Shown piece after piece: positions 43,598-52,992 of a DNA stretch of 64,000 bases. The first letter of the stretch is position 1. The number at the start of each line of letters is the position of its first letter. The DNA lies in the NCBI RefSeq assembly GCF_965200585.1, contig NZ_OZ241361.1. The stretch is one strand, 5' to 3'. The translations under genes and the position numbers were made by a program. This stretch comes from Bacterioplanoides sp965200585. GTDB taxonomy: Bacteria > Pseudomonadota > Gammaproteobacteria > Pseudomonadales > Oceanobacteraceae. The notes below the pieces were generated by a model that worked only from the letters and a program-made list of their open reading frames with translations, searched no databases and was not told the origin of the DNA.

Positions 43598-43720
43598 GGA
43601 AAGCGCTTAATCAACTGCGATTCGTCTGTGCGAATTTATAGTCGCAGCCAACCGCGCTTTGACGAGGTGAGAACCCAGCCAACGGTTTAAAGCGGTTTTC
43701 AGTCCACTTTTTATTTTTAC

Positions 43721-45340
43721 TTATTTGTACGACTTACCCTGCTGCAGCAGAGTTCCGGGATTAAGGCGCTGATCCGGATCAAAATCTTCGCTCAGCGTCT
43801 GCAACACCCGCATACCCAGCTTGCCTTTTTCAGCTTCCAGATAAGGCGCATGATCTTTACCAACACCATGTTGATGCGAAATAGTGGCGCGATGCCCGGC
43901 AATCACTTCTGAGGCAGCTCCTTTCAGTTTCTGCCAGCGTGTAAAGGTCTGGTCATAACTATCGGCACAGCGGAAAAAATAGGTGGTGTAAATACTGCAC
44001 CCCTGACTGTACAGATGAGATAAATGGGTGAATACCATCACCTCTTCGTTTTCATCCTTTAGGGCGGTTTCCAGAGCGGTTTCAACGTCGTTCAGAAGCT
44101 GATCAACATTATCCCAGTCGGTTGAGGTTTCCAGCGTATCAATGGCAATACCTTCTTCCCAGGTGGTCTCACGCAGGTAAGGAAATTTAAACCGACCCTC
44201 GGCCCAGATGGTGCCCATCATATTGGCAATCACACCGCCAACACCGCCGTGTGATTTTAACACTTTACGAATCTGCTTCAGAGACGCTTTATTCTGAAAC
44301 TTGCTGCCGGTTACACCAAAGGTCAGCATACAGCGATTATCGTCCAGCCCACGGAAACGCAGGAAACGATCCAGCGCTTTAAACTGGGATTCTTTGGTAC
44401 CTAAATGAGCATGCGCTTTGGATTCTTTGGCGTTGGAAACACGCATCATCGACATCGGCACACGCTGCTGCACCAGCTCACGTACGGCAGCTTTGGCGGC
44501 TTTCCAGTCTGGCATAAAGTAAACAAAGAACTTTTCTTCATCAGCAATGCGGCTGACACGCACTTTCACCTCAGTGAAAATCCCCATGCGCCCTTCGGTG
44601 CCCATGGTCACTTCGCGCATATCCGGGCCAGCAGACGACGCCGGGATGGTCGGAATATCCAGTGAACCATGCAAAGTTTCCATGCGGCCACCGGCAAACA
44701 TTTGCTCAATACGACCATAACGTAATGACTGCTGACCCGATGAACGTGATGCAATCCAGCCACCTAAGGTTGCCAACTCCCAGGATTGCGGATAATGGCC
44801 CAGGGTATAACCACGGGCGCGCAGCTGAGATTCCACCAGCGGCCCCGGGGTACCGGCACCAAAGGTAGCGATCTGGCTTTCTTCATTGAGATCCATCAGC
44901 TGGTTCATACGGCCCATATCAATGGTCAGGATGGCACGCTGACTGGCCAGTGGAGTAATGTGACCGGCAACCGAAGTACCGCCGCCATAGGGAATCACTT
45001 CAAAGTCATTCTGAACGGCAAAATCCAGTAGCTCACGAACCTGAGCACTGGTTTCCGGATAGGCGACACCGTCAGGGAAAACCCCAAATTCGCCACTGTG
45101 CATTGCCAGCCAATCCGGAAAGCTCTGACCACGAGCATGACGAACACGATCTTCTTCAGCCGTCACAATCAGTGGATGTTGAGGTAAGCGTGAAGCAGGC
45201 ACACGGGCCATTACATCCGCTAATGTCGCCGACGGCAGAGGTTGTGGCTTGCCAATGATGGAATGAATCAACTCACGTCCATGAGCCGACACTTCTTTTG
45301 TATAGTTTTCATCACCCCAGCCATTCCAACGACGACCCAT
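43721..45340 (-). CDS. Alkyldihydroxyacetonephosphate synthase-like FAD-binding oxidoreductase
   Basis: This 539-residue VAO-family flavoprotein has a PCMH FAD domain (IPYGGGTSVAGHITP; YPQSWELATLGGWIASRSSGQ) and a C-terminal substrate domain with HQHGVGKDHAPYLEAEKG. The N-terminal RRWNGWGDE and the whole layout resemble the eukaryotic peroxisomal alkyl-DHAP synthase, which forms the ether bond of ether lipids. Bacterial relatives are uncharacterised in my knowledge. It is first in an operon with GlpD and FGGY kinase genes, divergent from an AraC regulator. The SD is GGGTGGAG. Confidence 0.83.
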   Translation of the reverse strand: MGRRWNGWGDENYTKEVSAHGRELIHSIIGKPQPLPSATLADVMARVPASRLPQHPLIVTAEEDRVRHARGQSFPDWLAMHSGEFGVFPDGVAYPETSAQVRELLDFAVQNDFEVIPYGGGTSVAGHITPLASQRAILTIDMGRMNQLMDLNEESQIATFGAGTPGPLVESQLRARGYTLGHYPQSWELATLGGWIASRSSGQQSLRYGRIEQMFAGGRMETLHGSLDIPTIPASSAGPDMREVTMGTEGRMGIFTEVKVRVSRIADEEKFFVYFMPDWKAAKAAVRELVQQRVPMSMMRVSNAKESKAHAHLGTKESQFKALDRFLRFRGLDDNRCMLTFGVTGSKFQNKASLKQIRKVLKSHGGVGGVIANMMGTIWAEGRFKFPYLRETTWEEGIAIDTLETSTDWDNVDQLLNDVETALETALKDENEEVMVFTHLSHLYSQGCSIYTTYFFRCADSYDQTFTRWQKLKGAASEVIAGHRATISHQHGVGKDHAPYLEAEKGKLGMRVLQTLSEDFDPDQRLNPGTLLQQGKSYK

Positions 45341-45381
45341 AGCTCCACCCTTTATTCTTGTTAATCAGTTATTCTTGCGCC

Positions 45382-45387
45382 ACTATA
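45382..45387 (-). promoter_or_regulatory. -10 element candidate for the oxidase operon
   Basis: TATAGT on the minus strand, about 42 bp from the start codon, with a poor -35 partly overlapped by the GGGACA direct repeat at 45400-45405. This arrangement is expected for an activator-dependent promoter. Confidence 0.4.
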
Positions 45388-45399
45388 TCGGTGCTTTTC

Positions 45400-45425
45400 G
45401 GGACATTCACTGACCCAATGGGACA
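45400..45425. promoter_or_regulatory. Direct-repeat operator candidate for the AraC-type regulator
   Basis: GGGACA at 45400-45405 and 45420-45425, 20 bp apart (two helical turns), lie between the divergent operon and regulator genes. The inner TGACCC gives partial symmetry. AraC-family proteins commonly bind paired direct sites. Confidence 0.45.
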
Positions 45426-45430
45426 GCAAC

Positions 45431-45466
45431 AGTAGTAAATTCAGCCAGAGTAGTAAATTCAGCCAC
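45431..45466. repeat. 18-bp tandem duplication upstream of the AraC-type gene
   Basis: AGTAGTAAATTCAGCCAG at 45431-45448 is followed at once by AGTAGTAAATTCAGCCAC at 45449-45466 (17/18 identical). It ends 2 bp before the regulator ATG, which therefore has no Shine-Dalgarno sequence. Confidence 0.75.
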
Positions 45467-45468
45467 TC

Positions 45469-46500
45469 ATGATCGATCAGGACTCATTAGGCACCGCCTC
45501 GGCCAACGCCATTCGCCAGTATCTGCGTACCGCTCAGGATTACAACATCCAGGCTGAAGACGCCCTGCACGCCGTTAACATTCCACTTGGTATCATGGAC
45601 AACTCCGTGGCCAGAACCAGTGGCCGCGCTTTTCAGAACCTGATTCATTGGCTGATCGAACAGACACAAGACCCGTTATTTGGCTTAAAAAGCGCACACT
45701 ATGTGCAGCCGGGTTCCTACAGTCTGGTGGGCTATATGGCGATGAATTTCCGCACCGCCCGCGAAGCCTTGCATATGGTGCCGTCTTACGAAGCCATTGT
45801 GGGTGATATGGGCGTCACCAAAATAGAAAAATACGGCCCTCATCTGGCGATGCGCTGGGTATGCCAGTACGACCACCCGCAGGTACGCCCGCATATGATT
45901 GATAATGTGCTGGGTTCCTGGTTGCTGTTTGCCCGCTGGTTGGCAGATATGCACGATGGCAAACCGGCTAAGGTGTTGTTTGAACACCCGCAACCGGATG
46001 AGCAGTTACTCCCTGCGTATCAGGATATTTTTGGCTGCCCGCTGGAATTTGATGCCAACATCAGCGCGTTGATCTTTCCGGAAGAAATATTAGACACCCC
46101 ATTGCGCCAGCCCGACCCGGTATTACTCAGCACCCTGGAACAACAAGCCAGTGCGGTCATGGCGGAAATTCAGGAACGCCACCCGATTGTGATGCAAACA
46201 CGCACCTTGCTGAAAACCCTGATGGATGAAGGCTTGCCACGCCGGGAAAAAGTCGCCGAACATTTAGGGATTACTGAGCGAACCCTGCAACGACGTTTGC
46301 AGGATGCCGGCACGGGTTATCAGCAATTGCTCGATAACTTACGGCAGGAAACGGCGGCAGAGTGGTTGACCACCACCGACCTTGGCATCAACGACATTGC
46401 TCTGAAACTGGGCTTCAGCGAAGCCCGTTCCTTTCATCGCCGCTTTAAAACCTGGACCGGTGTCACACCGGGAGAGTATCGCCAGCAGCATGGACGCTGA
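45469..46500 (+). CDS. AraC-family transcriptional regulator
   Basis: A 343-residue regulator. The N-terminal part (residues about 20-210) is the arabinose-binding-like AraC_N type common in Pseudomonas OruR/ArgR-like regulators. The C-terminal AraC HTH pair is at about 250-340 (HLGITERTLQRRLQDAGTGYQQLL; DIALKLGFSEARSFHRRFKTWTGVTP). It is divergent from the alkyl-DHAP synthase-like operon and most likely controls it. The ligand is unknown. The start lacks a ribosome-binding sequence because an 18-bp repeat abuts it. Confidence 0.9.
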   Translation: MIDQDSLGTASANAIRQYLRTAQDYNIQAEDALHAVNIPLGIMDNSVARTSGRAFQNLIHWLIEQTQDPLFGLKSAHYVQPGSYSLVGYMAMNFRTAREALHMVPSYEAIVGDMGVTKIEKYGPHLAMRWVCQYDHPQVRPHMIDNVLGSWLLFARWLADMHDGKPAKVLFEHPQPDEQLLPAYQDIFGCPLEFDANISALIFPEEILDTPLRQPDPVLLSTLEQQASAVMAEIQERHPIVMQTRTLLKTLMDEGLPRREKVAEHLGITERTLQRRLQDAGTGYQQLLDNLRQETAAEWLTTTDLGINDIALKLGFSEARSFHRRFKTWTGVTPGEYRQQHGR

Positions 46501-46506
46501 CTTTGC

Positions 46507-47337
46507 CTAGAGCCTGTTAACTTTTCCGAGTGCAATAGCCTGACGAATCAGGTTTTGTTTAGAAAAATTACCACCGGTTATCTTCGCCAACATGCCTTCT
46601 TTGCCCACCAGACTGAGTATAATTTCAGCTTCCGCTTTGCCCTGCTGGTGTAAATCGGCCGCTCGTTGACACAACTCAGTCAGATTGTTGTATTTATCCT
46701 GCAATGCCTGCTTGCCCTGCTCGACAATGCCGTTATGCGGGCAAAATAACACCTCAAAATCCAGTGCCAGCAAGGCTTCCAGACTGGTGATTAACTGAGC
46801 CAAATCTTCGTCTGCCCGTAACATTTTCAGCGAACGGGAGATATACATATCACCACTGAACAAATATTTTTGCTGCGGGAAAAACAAGCAGGTCAGATCT
46901 TTGGCATGGCCGGGGGTATGGACGGCGATGATTTCCGTGCCGTCATCCAGCTGCATTTTTTCTGGCATTGACTGGGTTTGCGCCGGAACCAAACGCCCCC
47001 AGATCAGCTGCTGCAGCCAGGGAGTACGATAGCCTGTTGCTATTTTTTGTCTTCCTAACTCAGGGGCATACGGCAACAGGTTTTTCAGCCTGGCAATACG
47101 GCTGGCATTACCAGCATGGTCTTCATGGTGGTGAGTGATCAGCAGCCGTTTAATCTCAACCGGCTGCAACTCGTCACGAATAAAACGCCATTGATTCGCA
47201 GGGCCAGCGTCAATCAGCGTGTCTCCGATACGATAAACAATAAAGGTCGTGTTGATACCCGCGTTGAAGCGCCCAACCCGAAATCCCTCCACCGTATGCG
47301 CACCATTGTCATAGCGGTAATGTTTTAAAACTGCCAT
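46507..47337 (-). CDS. MBL-fold metallo-hydrolase
   Basis: A 276-residue metallo-beta-lactamase-fold protein. The zinc motif is THHHEDHAGNA, with further ligands at HTPGHAKDL and FCPHNGIV, and DAGPAN supplies the first Asp-side strand. The group includes glyoxalase II-like and lactonase-like hydrolases; the substrate cannot be told. I chose the ATG at 47337 (MAVLKHYRYDNG); the frame is open 32 codons further, but that extension is not protein-like. It is convergent with the AraC-type gene, with only 6 bp between stops. Confidence 0.85.
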   Translation of the reverse strand: MAVLKHYRYDNGAHTVEGFRVGRFNAGINTTFIVYRIGDTLIDAGPANQWRFIRDELQPVEIKRLLITHHHEDHAGNASRIARLKNLLPYAPELGRQKIATGYRTPWLQQLIWGRLVPAQTQSMPEKMQLDDGTEIIAVHTPGHAKDLTCLFFPQQKYLFSGDMYISRSLKMLRADEDLAQLITSLEALLALDFEVLFCPHNGIVEQGKQALQDKYNNLTELCQRAADLHQQGKAEAEIILSLVGKEGMLAKITGGNFSKQNLIRQAIALGKVNRL

Positions 47338-47557
47338 AAAAATCACATCATCGTTGACCGGCTGAGCAGTATGCACGGCACTGTGAAACGGGCAATGGCC
47401 GAATCGCCAGCCATGAATGACAGATATGACCATAACAATAAGTTGCTATCAGTAATATCCGCGCTCTCTTTTGGTAGCCTCCGGGCAAGAAGCGGTCGAG
47501 TTACCGGCCACAAATCGCTATAATCCGCGCCCTTTTGCATCAATACCGAGACCTGTC

Positions 47558-49018
<1,461 letters not shown>

Positions 49019-49023
49019 GCCGG

Positions 49024-49299
49024 TTACGGCCATTGTTGAGCCGCATGTAAAACCCGGAGAATATGTAATTCAGATGCACATTCCCGATAAACAACAATAT
49101 AGTTTGCGGCAATCACTAATTCTCTGGTCGCGAGCACTCTTCCGGGGCGGCCTAACTTCGGGAATTCAACTAAAGATCTGACTTTTTTATCTAAGTCATT
49201 TTTAAATTGCTGTGCGGCATCTGGGTTGTCGTCAGCAATAAACTCGACAATGACCAATAAATCCCGGCGAGCCAGAGAGTGCCATGTAATATCTGGCAC
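49024..49299 (-). CDS. RelE/ParE-family toxin
   Basis: This 91-residue toxin has the pattern ITWHSLARRDLLVIVEFIADDNPDAAQQF, FPKLGRPGRVLATRELVIAANYIVVYR (quoted in part) and the C-terminal strand LHILRVLHAAQQWP, typical of the ParE/YafQ-like branch. It starts at a GTG just after the antitoxin stop, with AGGAG shared from the end of the antitoxin gene. Its end nearly touches the convergent helicase gene, with no terminator between them. Confidence 0.9.
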   Translation of the reverse strand: MPDITWHSLARRDLLVIVEFIADDNPDAAQQFKNDLDKKVRSLVEFPKLGRPGRVLATRELVIAANYIVVYRECASELHILRVLHAAQQWP

Positions 49300-49302
49300 A
49301 CA

Positions 49303-49599
49303 TCACTCCTGTAATTTCGCATCGATCATCATTTGCACTTCATCCATAAGCTGCTGATGATCTATCGCCTCTTCGGTACGGTAGCTGGCAACCGATTCTT
49401 TTACCTTGTTACGGAACCAGGCATCGTGCGCATCAGAATCGGCTGTTAACCCTGCGGGCAAGCCACCTTCTTTTGTTATTCGGGTCAGCAAAATACGCAC
49501 GGCATCAGATACCGTCAGACCAAAATCAGCCAGTTTCTCTGCGGCCTCTTCTTTGAGCGCACTATCTACACGAACATGCAACATGGATGTATTCGCCAT
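49303..49599 (-). CDS. RelB/DinJ-family antitoxin
   Basis: A 98-residue protein with an N-terminal ribbon-helix-helix region (MLHVRVDSALKEEAAEKLADFGLTVSDAVRILLTRI, quoted here in part as LHVRVDSALKEEA and VSDAVRILL) matching RelB/DinJ antitoxins, and an acidic C-terminal toxin-binding tail. GGGAGGGG precedes the ATG. It should repress its own operon together with the toxin. waaC is upstream on the same strand with only 20 bp between. Confidence 0.9.
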   Translation of the reverse strand: MANTSMLHVRVDSALKEEAAEKLADFGLTVSDAVRILLTRITKEGGLPAGLTADSDAHDAWFRNKVKESVASYRTEEAIDHQQLMDEVQMMIDAKLQE

Positions 49600-49619
49600 C
49601 GATACCCCTCCCAGCGTGT

Positions 49620-50654
49620 TTATTGTTCAACAGAACCAGTATGTATCTCATTTGAGAGACGGTCAAACACCCGCTGCGGCGATATTTCCCGATAACAAGG
49701 TGGCTGAATTTCACCAGGCTCATTGAGCAAACATTTTTTCGATAAACACGGGGCGCAGTGCAGTTCACTTTTAATCACTTCAACCTGCGGGCCTAACACG
49801 CCGGTTAACGTAGCATCGGTTGCACCATAAATCGCCACCGAAGGAACCTCTAAGGCAGCAACCACATGCGATAAACCGGTATCGACGCCAACCACCGCCT
49901 GCGCATACGCCAGATAGGCGTTCAGGTCATTGAGGCCCATTTTGGGCAGAACTGAAGCGCCATCAATATCGGCAGCAATTCGCTCAGCGCGTTGTTTCTC
50001 TTCTTCATTGCCCCAGGGCAGCATCACTTGTCGGCCAGACTGTGTTACCAGCTCAGCCAGTTGTTTCCAGTAGGCTTCTGGCCATAACTTAGTAATCCAG
50101 GTAGTGCCGTGCAGAAACACCCAATAATCGCCTTGCACATCCGGGCGCTGCCAGCGGCCACGACCAACGCCGTACGATAATGAGTCAGGCACCTGATAGC
50201 CCAGCACCTGAGCAAACAACTGACGTACCCGCGGAATCGCATGCTGGCCTTTGGCAATGGCTTGTGGAAACTGGTATGCCCGGGCAGCCAGCGACTCACG
50301 ACACGAATGTTTATCCAACCCGTATCGCGGGCCATTTGCCATACGAGTAAACAAGGCACTTTTAATCAGCCCCTGGGCATCCAGCACAATATCGTATTGC
50401 TCCGCCTTCAACTGCTGGCGAAATGCTTTCAGTTGCTGTCGGTTTTCTTTATTAAGCAGGTTTTTGCGCCAACGCCGCCAGGCCACCGGAATGACTTTGG
50501 TAACCGCCGGGTGCCAGGTCGGAATATCGGCAAATGCTTCTTCAACCAACCAATGAATTTCAAGCTCCGGTAACTGCTGAAAGGCATCCTCAACGGCAGG
50601 TAACGTGTGGAAGACATCCCCCAGTGAGGAGGTTTTAACAACTAATACTTTCAC
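49620..50654 (-). CDS. waaC: Lipopolysaccharide heptosyltransferase I
   Basis: A 344-residue GT9 family enzyme. The N-terminal KVLVVKTSSLGDVFHTLPAV, then WLVEEAFADIPTWHPAVTKVIPV and VLDAQGLIKSALFTRMA closely follow the E. coli RfaC sequence. GVDTGLSHVVAALEVPSVAIYG is the ADP-heptose-binding motif. It adds the first heptose to Kdo on lipid A. The GTG start at 50654 gives the family N-terminus; the frame is open 41 codons further upstream but that part is not conserved-looking. It is divergent from the glycosylation operon. Confidence 0.94.
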   Translation of the reverse strand: MKVLVVKTSSLGDVFHTLPAVEDAFQQLPELEIHWLVEEAFADIPTWHPAVTKVIPVAWRRWRKNLLNKENRQQLKAFRQQLKAEQYDIVLDAQGLIKSALFTRMANGPRYGLDKHSCRESLAARAYQFPQAIAKGQHAIPRVRQLFAQVLGYQVPDSLSYGVGRGRWQRPDVQGDYWVFLHGTTWITKLWPEAYWKQLAELVTQSGRQVMLPWGNEEEKQRAERIAADIDGASVLPKMGLNDLNAYLAYAQAVVGVDTGLSHVVAALEVPSVAIYGATDATLTGVLGPQVEVIKSELHCAPCLSKKCLLNEPGEIQPPCYREISPQRVFDRLSNEIHTGSVEQ

Positions 50655-50801
50655 AAGAGCTCTCGGCGGCAAAAAACAGGGGCTGTAGAACAAAACGCGC
50701 ACTTTACGTGATTTCAGGCCGGATTCAAGCTCAGCAACCGCCGCAGAGGCGCTTGACTTTGCCCGGCCCAGACGCAACCATCCGCGCTTTTATTATACTA
50801 A

Positions 50802-51746
50802 TTGCCTGAACTGAGAATCCTCTTGCTGAAATCATGGAAATTCTGGGCCAGCCTTGTCTTGCTGGCAGGCCTGCTCTATCTGGTGGAAAGCAGCTTCGGC
50901 TGGCGTAATGTACTGGCCAGCTGGCAGCAAATTGACCCCGTCACACTGGCCTTTGCGGTTGGCCTGATGCTGGTTAGTTACTTGTTACGAGCGCTGCGCT
51001 TCTACGACTTTTTTCACCAATATTGTCAGGGGAATTTTGTTCGCCTGACACGCATTACCGTGATGCACAACTTCTTTAATAACCTGCTGCCGATGCGCAG
51101 TGGTGAAACTGCCTTTCCTTTATTAATGAAGCAGCACTTTGCATTACCCTATCGCCATAGTGCTCCGGCGTTGCTGTGGCTGCGTCTGCTTGATTTATAT
51201 GCCCTGCTGGTGCTGGCGGCGATTTCACTGAAAAGTCTGTTGCCAATCAGCGAAGCGCTGCAATGGCTGCTAACGATTGCTTTATTGATGACTCCACTGA
51301 TTGTGCTGCCACTGCAAAACCGGGTTGAACAATTCTTACACCAGCATCCCAGCAGCTGGTCTGGCAAAATAGCTGAACTGATGCATGCCTTACCTAAATC
51401 ACCCTGGCCGTTTGTGCGGGCATTATTCTGGACCCTGATTAACTGGGCACTGAAGCTGGCGGTGTATGCCTGGTTATTACAACAGTTTTTATCATCGATC
51501 TCAGATCCACTACCCTTCGCGCAAAGTTGGGTCGGAGCTACCACGGGTGAGCTTTCCAGTGTATTGCCAATTAATGGCGTCGCCGGTGCCGGTACCTACG
51601 AAGCTGGCATTGTCGCGGGCTTATTACCCTGGGGGGTTGATCACACCGTGGGATTAGCCGCCGCCGTGAATCTGCATTTATTTGTTCTCGGCAGCACCTT
51701 TTTACTGACAGGGCTTATCGCTCTGTTAACGGCCCGGGTAAAATAA
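50802..51746 (+). CDS. UPF0104/lysylphosphatidylglycerol synthase-type membrane protein
   Basis: A 314-residue polytopic protein with about eight hydrophobic helices. YLLRALRFYDFFHQYC, NFFNNLLPMRSGETAFPLLMKQ and NGVAGAGTYEAGIVAG match the flippase-like LPG-synthase TM (UPF0104) family, which lies beside glycosyltransferases in many envelope clusters. Starts at TTG 50802 or TTG 50823 are both possible; a TATTAT/TATACT element near 50786-50793 favours the later one. It is first in the operon with the GT2, GT39 and PAP2 genes. Confidence 0.83.
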   Translation: MPELRILLLKSWKFWASLVLLAGLLYLVESSFGWRNVLASWQQIDPVTLAFAVGLMLVSYLLRALRFYDFFHQYCQGNFVRLTRITVMHNFFNNLLPMRSGETAFPLLMKQHFALPYRHSAPALLWLRLLDLYALLVLAAISLKSLLPISEALQWLLTIALLMTPLIVLPLQNRVEQFLHQHPSSWSGKIAELMHALPKSPWPFVRALFWTLINWALKLAVYAWLLQQFLSSISDPLPFAQSWVGATTGELSSVLPINGVAGAGTYEAGIVAGLLPWGVDHTVGLAAAVNLHLFVLGSTFLLTGLIALLTARVK

Positions 51747-51873
51747 ATCCCCCGACCCGGAAGATTCCCTGAAATCGCAGCACGATGACACTACTTTAGT
51801 TTTATCAGCTACGGCTTTTGGGTATCATCCCTGCACTTTTTATGTTTATCCGATTTTCAGAGTGGTATTTATC

Positions 51874-52989
51874 TTGACTGAGGCCAGCAAACCGTCGTTA
51901 TCCATTGTTATTCCAATGTTTAATGAGATCGACAACGTCACACCGATGGTTGCCCGTGTTCACGAAGGCATGGCCGATTACCAAGGGCCATGGGAACTGC
52001 TGGTGGTTGACGATGGCAGCACCGACGGCACCCCTCAGGCATTGCACAAAGAATCGGAAAATTTTGGTTCTCACGTTCGTATCGTTGAGCTGCGTCGTAA
52101 CTTCGGCCAGACCGCCGCCATGCAGGCAGGTATCGACGAAGCCCGTGGTGAACTGATTGCCACCCTTGATGGTGACTTACAGAATGATCCAGCCGATATT
52201 CCACGTATGATTGATCATCTGATCGAAAACGATCTGGATCTGCTGACAGGCTGGCGTAAAAACCGTAAAGACGATCTGGTTCTGCGCAAAATCCCATCAC
52301 GCATCGCTAACCGTCTAATCGGTAAAATCACCGGTGTTCGGATCAACGATTACGGTTGCTCACTGAAGATTTATAAGTCCGCCGTAATTAAACAAGTGCG
52401 TTTATACGGTGAAATGCACCGCTTTATTCCTGCCTGGGTTGCAGCTGTTGTTCCACCAAGCCGTATTGGCGAAATTGTAGTGCAGCACAACGCTCGTGTG
52501 GCTGGTGAATCTAAGTACGGCATCTCCCGTACCTTCCGCGTGATTCTGGACCTGTTATCGGTCTATTTCTTTATGCGCTACCGCGCTCGTCCAGGCCACT
52601 TCTTTGGTTCAATTGGTCTGGCATTAGGTTCTGTTGGTGGTGTATTGCTGACTTACCTGGGCTTCCTGAAAATTTTCCTGGGCGAAGATATCGGCACCCG
52701 CCCCCTGTTTTTAATCTCGATTGTCTGTGTCATCGCTGCGCTGCAATTCCTCACCACCGGTGTGTTGTCAGAGCTGATATCACGCACCTATTTTGAGTCC
52801 TCCCAGCTTCAGCAGTACGTTATCTACAATCGCACAGAGGCCTGCGAAAACGATGAAGCCTGCTGGGCACAAGCCTCTGAGATGAAGCAGCCAGACAGCG
52901 CCGAATCCAGCACTGAATCATCGGGCCTTGCTGCTTCTGACACGGCTTCCACAGAAACATCGACTTCAGAAACACAAGCGAACAGCTGA
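51874..52989 (+). CDS. Polyprenyl-phosphate glycosyltransferase, GT2 family (ArnC/GtrB type)
   Basis: A 371-residue enzyme. The GT2 motifs are SIVIPMFNEID, VVDDGSTDGT (Asp46-Asp47) and DGDLQNDPADIP, with NFGQTAAMQAGIDEARGE. Two C-terminal membrane helices (about residues 240-265 and 280-310) anchor it as in ArnC, GtrB and DPM1. It would transfer a sugar from a nucleotide donor onto undecaprenyl phosphate. The TTG at 51874 is chosen because GAGTGG is 8 bp upstream; a GTG at 51862 is alternative. The last 45 residues are Ser/Thr/Glu-rich and low complexity. Confidence 0.9.
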   Translation: MTEASKPSLSIVIPMFNEIDNVTPMVARVHEGMADYQGPWELLVVDDGSTDGTPQALHKESENFGSHVRIVELRRNFGQTAAMQAGIDEARGELIATLDGDLQNDPADIPRMIDHLIENDLDLLTGWRKNRKDDLVLRKIPSRIANRLIGKITGVRINDYGCSLKIYKSAVIKQVRLYGEMHRFIPAWVAAVVPPSRIGEIVVQHNARVAGESKYGISRTFRVILDLLSVYFFMRYRARPGHFFGSIGLALGSVGGVLLTYLGFLKIFLGEDIGTRPLFLISIVCVIAALQFLTTGVLSELISRTYFESSQLQQYVIYNRTEACENDEACWAQASEMKQPDSAESSTESSGLAASDTASTETSTSETQANS

Positions 52990-52992
52990 TTT

